Source: Asticcacaulis excentricus
GTDB taxonomy: Bacteria; Pseudomonadota; Alphaproteobacteria; Caulobacterales; Caulobacteraceae
NCBI RefSeq assembly: GCF_003966695.1
Contig: NZ_AP018827.1
Coordinates: forward strand, 496,001-560,000
Length of the DNA: 64,000 bases
Direction of reading: 5' to 3'
Shown: positions 62,883 to 64,000 of the stretch, piece by piece
Layout: each line of letters starts with the position of its first letter
How positions within the stretch are numbered: the first letter of the stretch is position 1
Translations under genes and position numbers: made by a program
The notes under the pieces: model-generated
Told to the model about the DNA's origin: nothing
Seen by the model: only the letters and a program-made list of their open reading frames with translations
The model's database searches: none

Positions 62883-64000
62883 ATGCAGCGCAGACAGTTT
62901 CTCACCGCTTTGGGGGCAACCACCCTGGGCGTATTGGCGACGCCCGCTCTGGCCGAGATTCCGCCCATGTCGCCTCAGGTGGCCTCAGGCCTGCGGCTGC
63001 CGCCGCAACAGCGCGGTTTCCGCTCGGCGGCGGTCGAAGCGACCATCGCCAAGGCCCGCCGTGCTATCCGCAACCCGGCTCTGGCGCGGCTGTTTGAAAA
63101 CGCCTACCCCAACACGCTCGATACGACGGTTGAGCTGGGGGAGGTGGATGGCAAGCCCGACACCTTCGTCATTACCGGCGATATCAAGGCATTGTGGCTC
63201 AGGGACTCGTCCGCGCAGGTGACACCTTACCTGCCACTGGTGGCCGAAGACAAGGCGCTGCAACGCCTGTTTGTCGGTCTGATCCATCGTCAGTCGCGAT
63301 GCATCCTGATCGACCCCTATGCCAATGCCTATATGCACGACCCCAAGGCACGCACCGACCTGTCGTGGTCGCAGACCGACTTTACCGACATGAAGCCGGG
63401 CGTGGCCGAGCGCAAATGGGAAATAGACTCGCTGTGCTATCCGGTGCGCCTGTCCTATCTGTACTGGCGTCAGACGGGAGATGTCAGCGCCTTTGACGAG
63501 ACCTGGCGCGCCGCCATGCACACGGTGGTCGATACCTTCCGCGTTCAGCAGCGTAAGGAGGGCAACGGTCCTTACCGCTTTCAACGCACGGCGTCCGAAC
63601 CCACCGAGACGCTGGCGCGCGGCTATGGGGCCCCGACGCGCAAGGTCGGTTTGATCCATTCCGGCTTCCGCCCGTCCGACGATGCCTGCCTCTATCCCTT
63701 CCTCATCCCGGCCAATCATTTTGCGGTCGTGAGTCTGCGGCAACTGGCTGAGCTGGCGCAACCGTCAGGGCTGGGGGCAGCGTTCGCGCAGTCCTGTCTG
63801 GCGCTGGCGCAGGAGGTCAGCGACGCCTTGAACGCCTATGGTCGCCTCAGCGCGCCAGACGGTGGTGACATGTGGGCCTATGAGGTCGATGGCTTCGGCA
63901 ATGGCCTGTTCATGGACGACGCCAATGTGCCAAGCCTGCTCAGCCTGCCCTATCTGGGGGCCTGTCGTATCGACGACCCGCTATATCAGCGCACCCGCCG
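62883..64000 (+). CDS. GH125 exo-alpha-1,6-mannosidase, 3' end outside window
   Basis: At least 372 residues, starting at ATG 62883 six bases after the GH35 stop with AAAGGA in front, and running off the window. A Tat signal (QRRQFLTALGATTLGVLA) precedes the GH125 (formerly DUF1237) alpha/alpha-barrel: TFVITGDIKALWLRDSSAQV, DPYANAYM, KWEIDSLCYPVRL, SGFRPSDDACLYPFLIPAN and WAYEVDGFGNGLFMDDANVP. GH125 enzymes remove alpha-1,6-linked mannose, as in high-mannose N-glycans or yeast mannan. With the GH2 beta-mannosidase it gives the cluster its mannose theme. Confidence 0.9.
   Translation, partial: MQRRQFLTALGATTLGVLATPALAEIPPMSPQVASGLRLPPQQRGFRSAAVEATIAKARRAIRNPALARLFENAYPNTLDTTVELGEVDGKPDTFVITGDIKALWLRDSSAQVTPYLPLVAEDKALQRLFVGLIHRQSRCILIDPYANAYMHDPKARTDLSWSQTDFTDMKPGVAERKWEIDSLCYPVRLSYLYWRQTGDVSAFDETWRAAMHTVVDTFRVQQRKEGNGPYRFQRTASEPTETLARGYGAPTRKVGLIHSGFRPSDDACLYPFLIPANHFAVVSLRQLAELAQPSGLGAAFAQSCLALAQEVSDALNAYGRLSAPDGGDMWAYEVDGFGNGLFMDDANVPSLLSLPYLGACRIDDPLYQRTR

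Overview
The window looks like a GC-rich alphaproteobacterial chromosome, most likely Caulobacterales (Asticcacaulis/Caulobacter-like). This is inferred from the TonB-dependent receptors, the flavin-dependent tryptophan-halogenase-type protein beside them, the exported glycoside hydrolases and the DUF736/DUF932/ParB-type element genes. I see no rRNA, complete tRNA or CRISPR array. Three mobile or decayed regions lie side by side on the left, followed by a carbohydrate-use region on the right.

Region 1 (1 to about 15260) is the late end of a short-tailed prophage, all on the + strand and tightly coupled: a tail protein cut by the window edge, a GNAT-like protein, large internal virion proteins (one with a lytic transglycosylase and a DdrB/ParB-like domain), a tail spike with a coiled coil and probable beta-helix, endolysin, holin, a 31-residue membrane peptide and small accessory genes. 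It ends at a 48-nt fragment of the 3' half of tRNA-Phe(GAA).

Region 2 (about 15240 to 35977) is a 20.7-kb integrative mobilizable element. It is bounded by a 23-bp direct repeat made of the tRNA-Phe 3' end. It carries a tyrosine integrase, antirestriction protein ArdA, a restriction-like defence operon (PLD-helicase, Eco57I-type methylase, SLOG/DprA-like protein, unknown protein, a decayed second SLOG gene, then a DUF262/HNH protein), a MobF relaxase with coupling protein, accessory DNA-binding protein and probable oriT but no type IV secretion genes, and an AT-rich islet with an Abi/HEPN-like gene.

Region 3 (about 35955 to 40430) is the wreck of a second element that used the same attachment site. 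Its integrase is fused in frame to the C-terminal half of a ParB-like protein, followed by DUF736 and a DUF932 gene that has lost its C-terminus.

Region 4 (40603 to 64000) holds metabolism: a sugar-acid locus (KdgD, MFS transporter, Tat-exported unknown protein, LysR regulator); a TonB receptor with a halogenase-cutC-sugar kinase operon; and a second TonB receptor followed by GH2 beta-mannosidase, GH3, GH35 and GH125 genes. The last set suggests uptake and breakdown of mannose-containing glycans such as N-glycans or mannans (inference).
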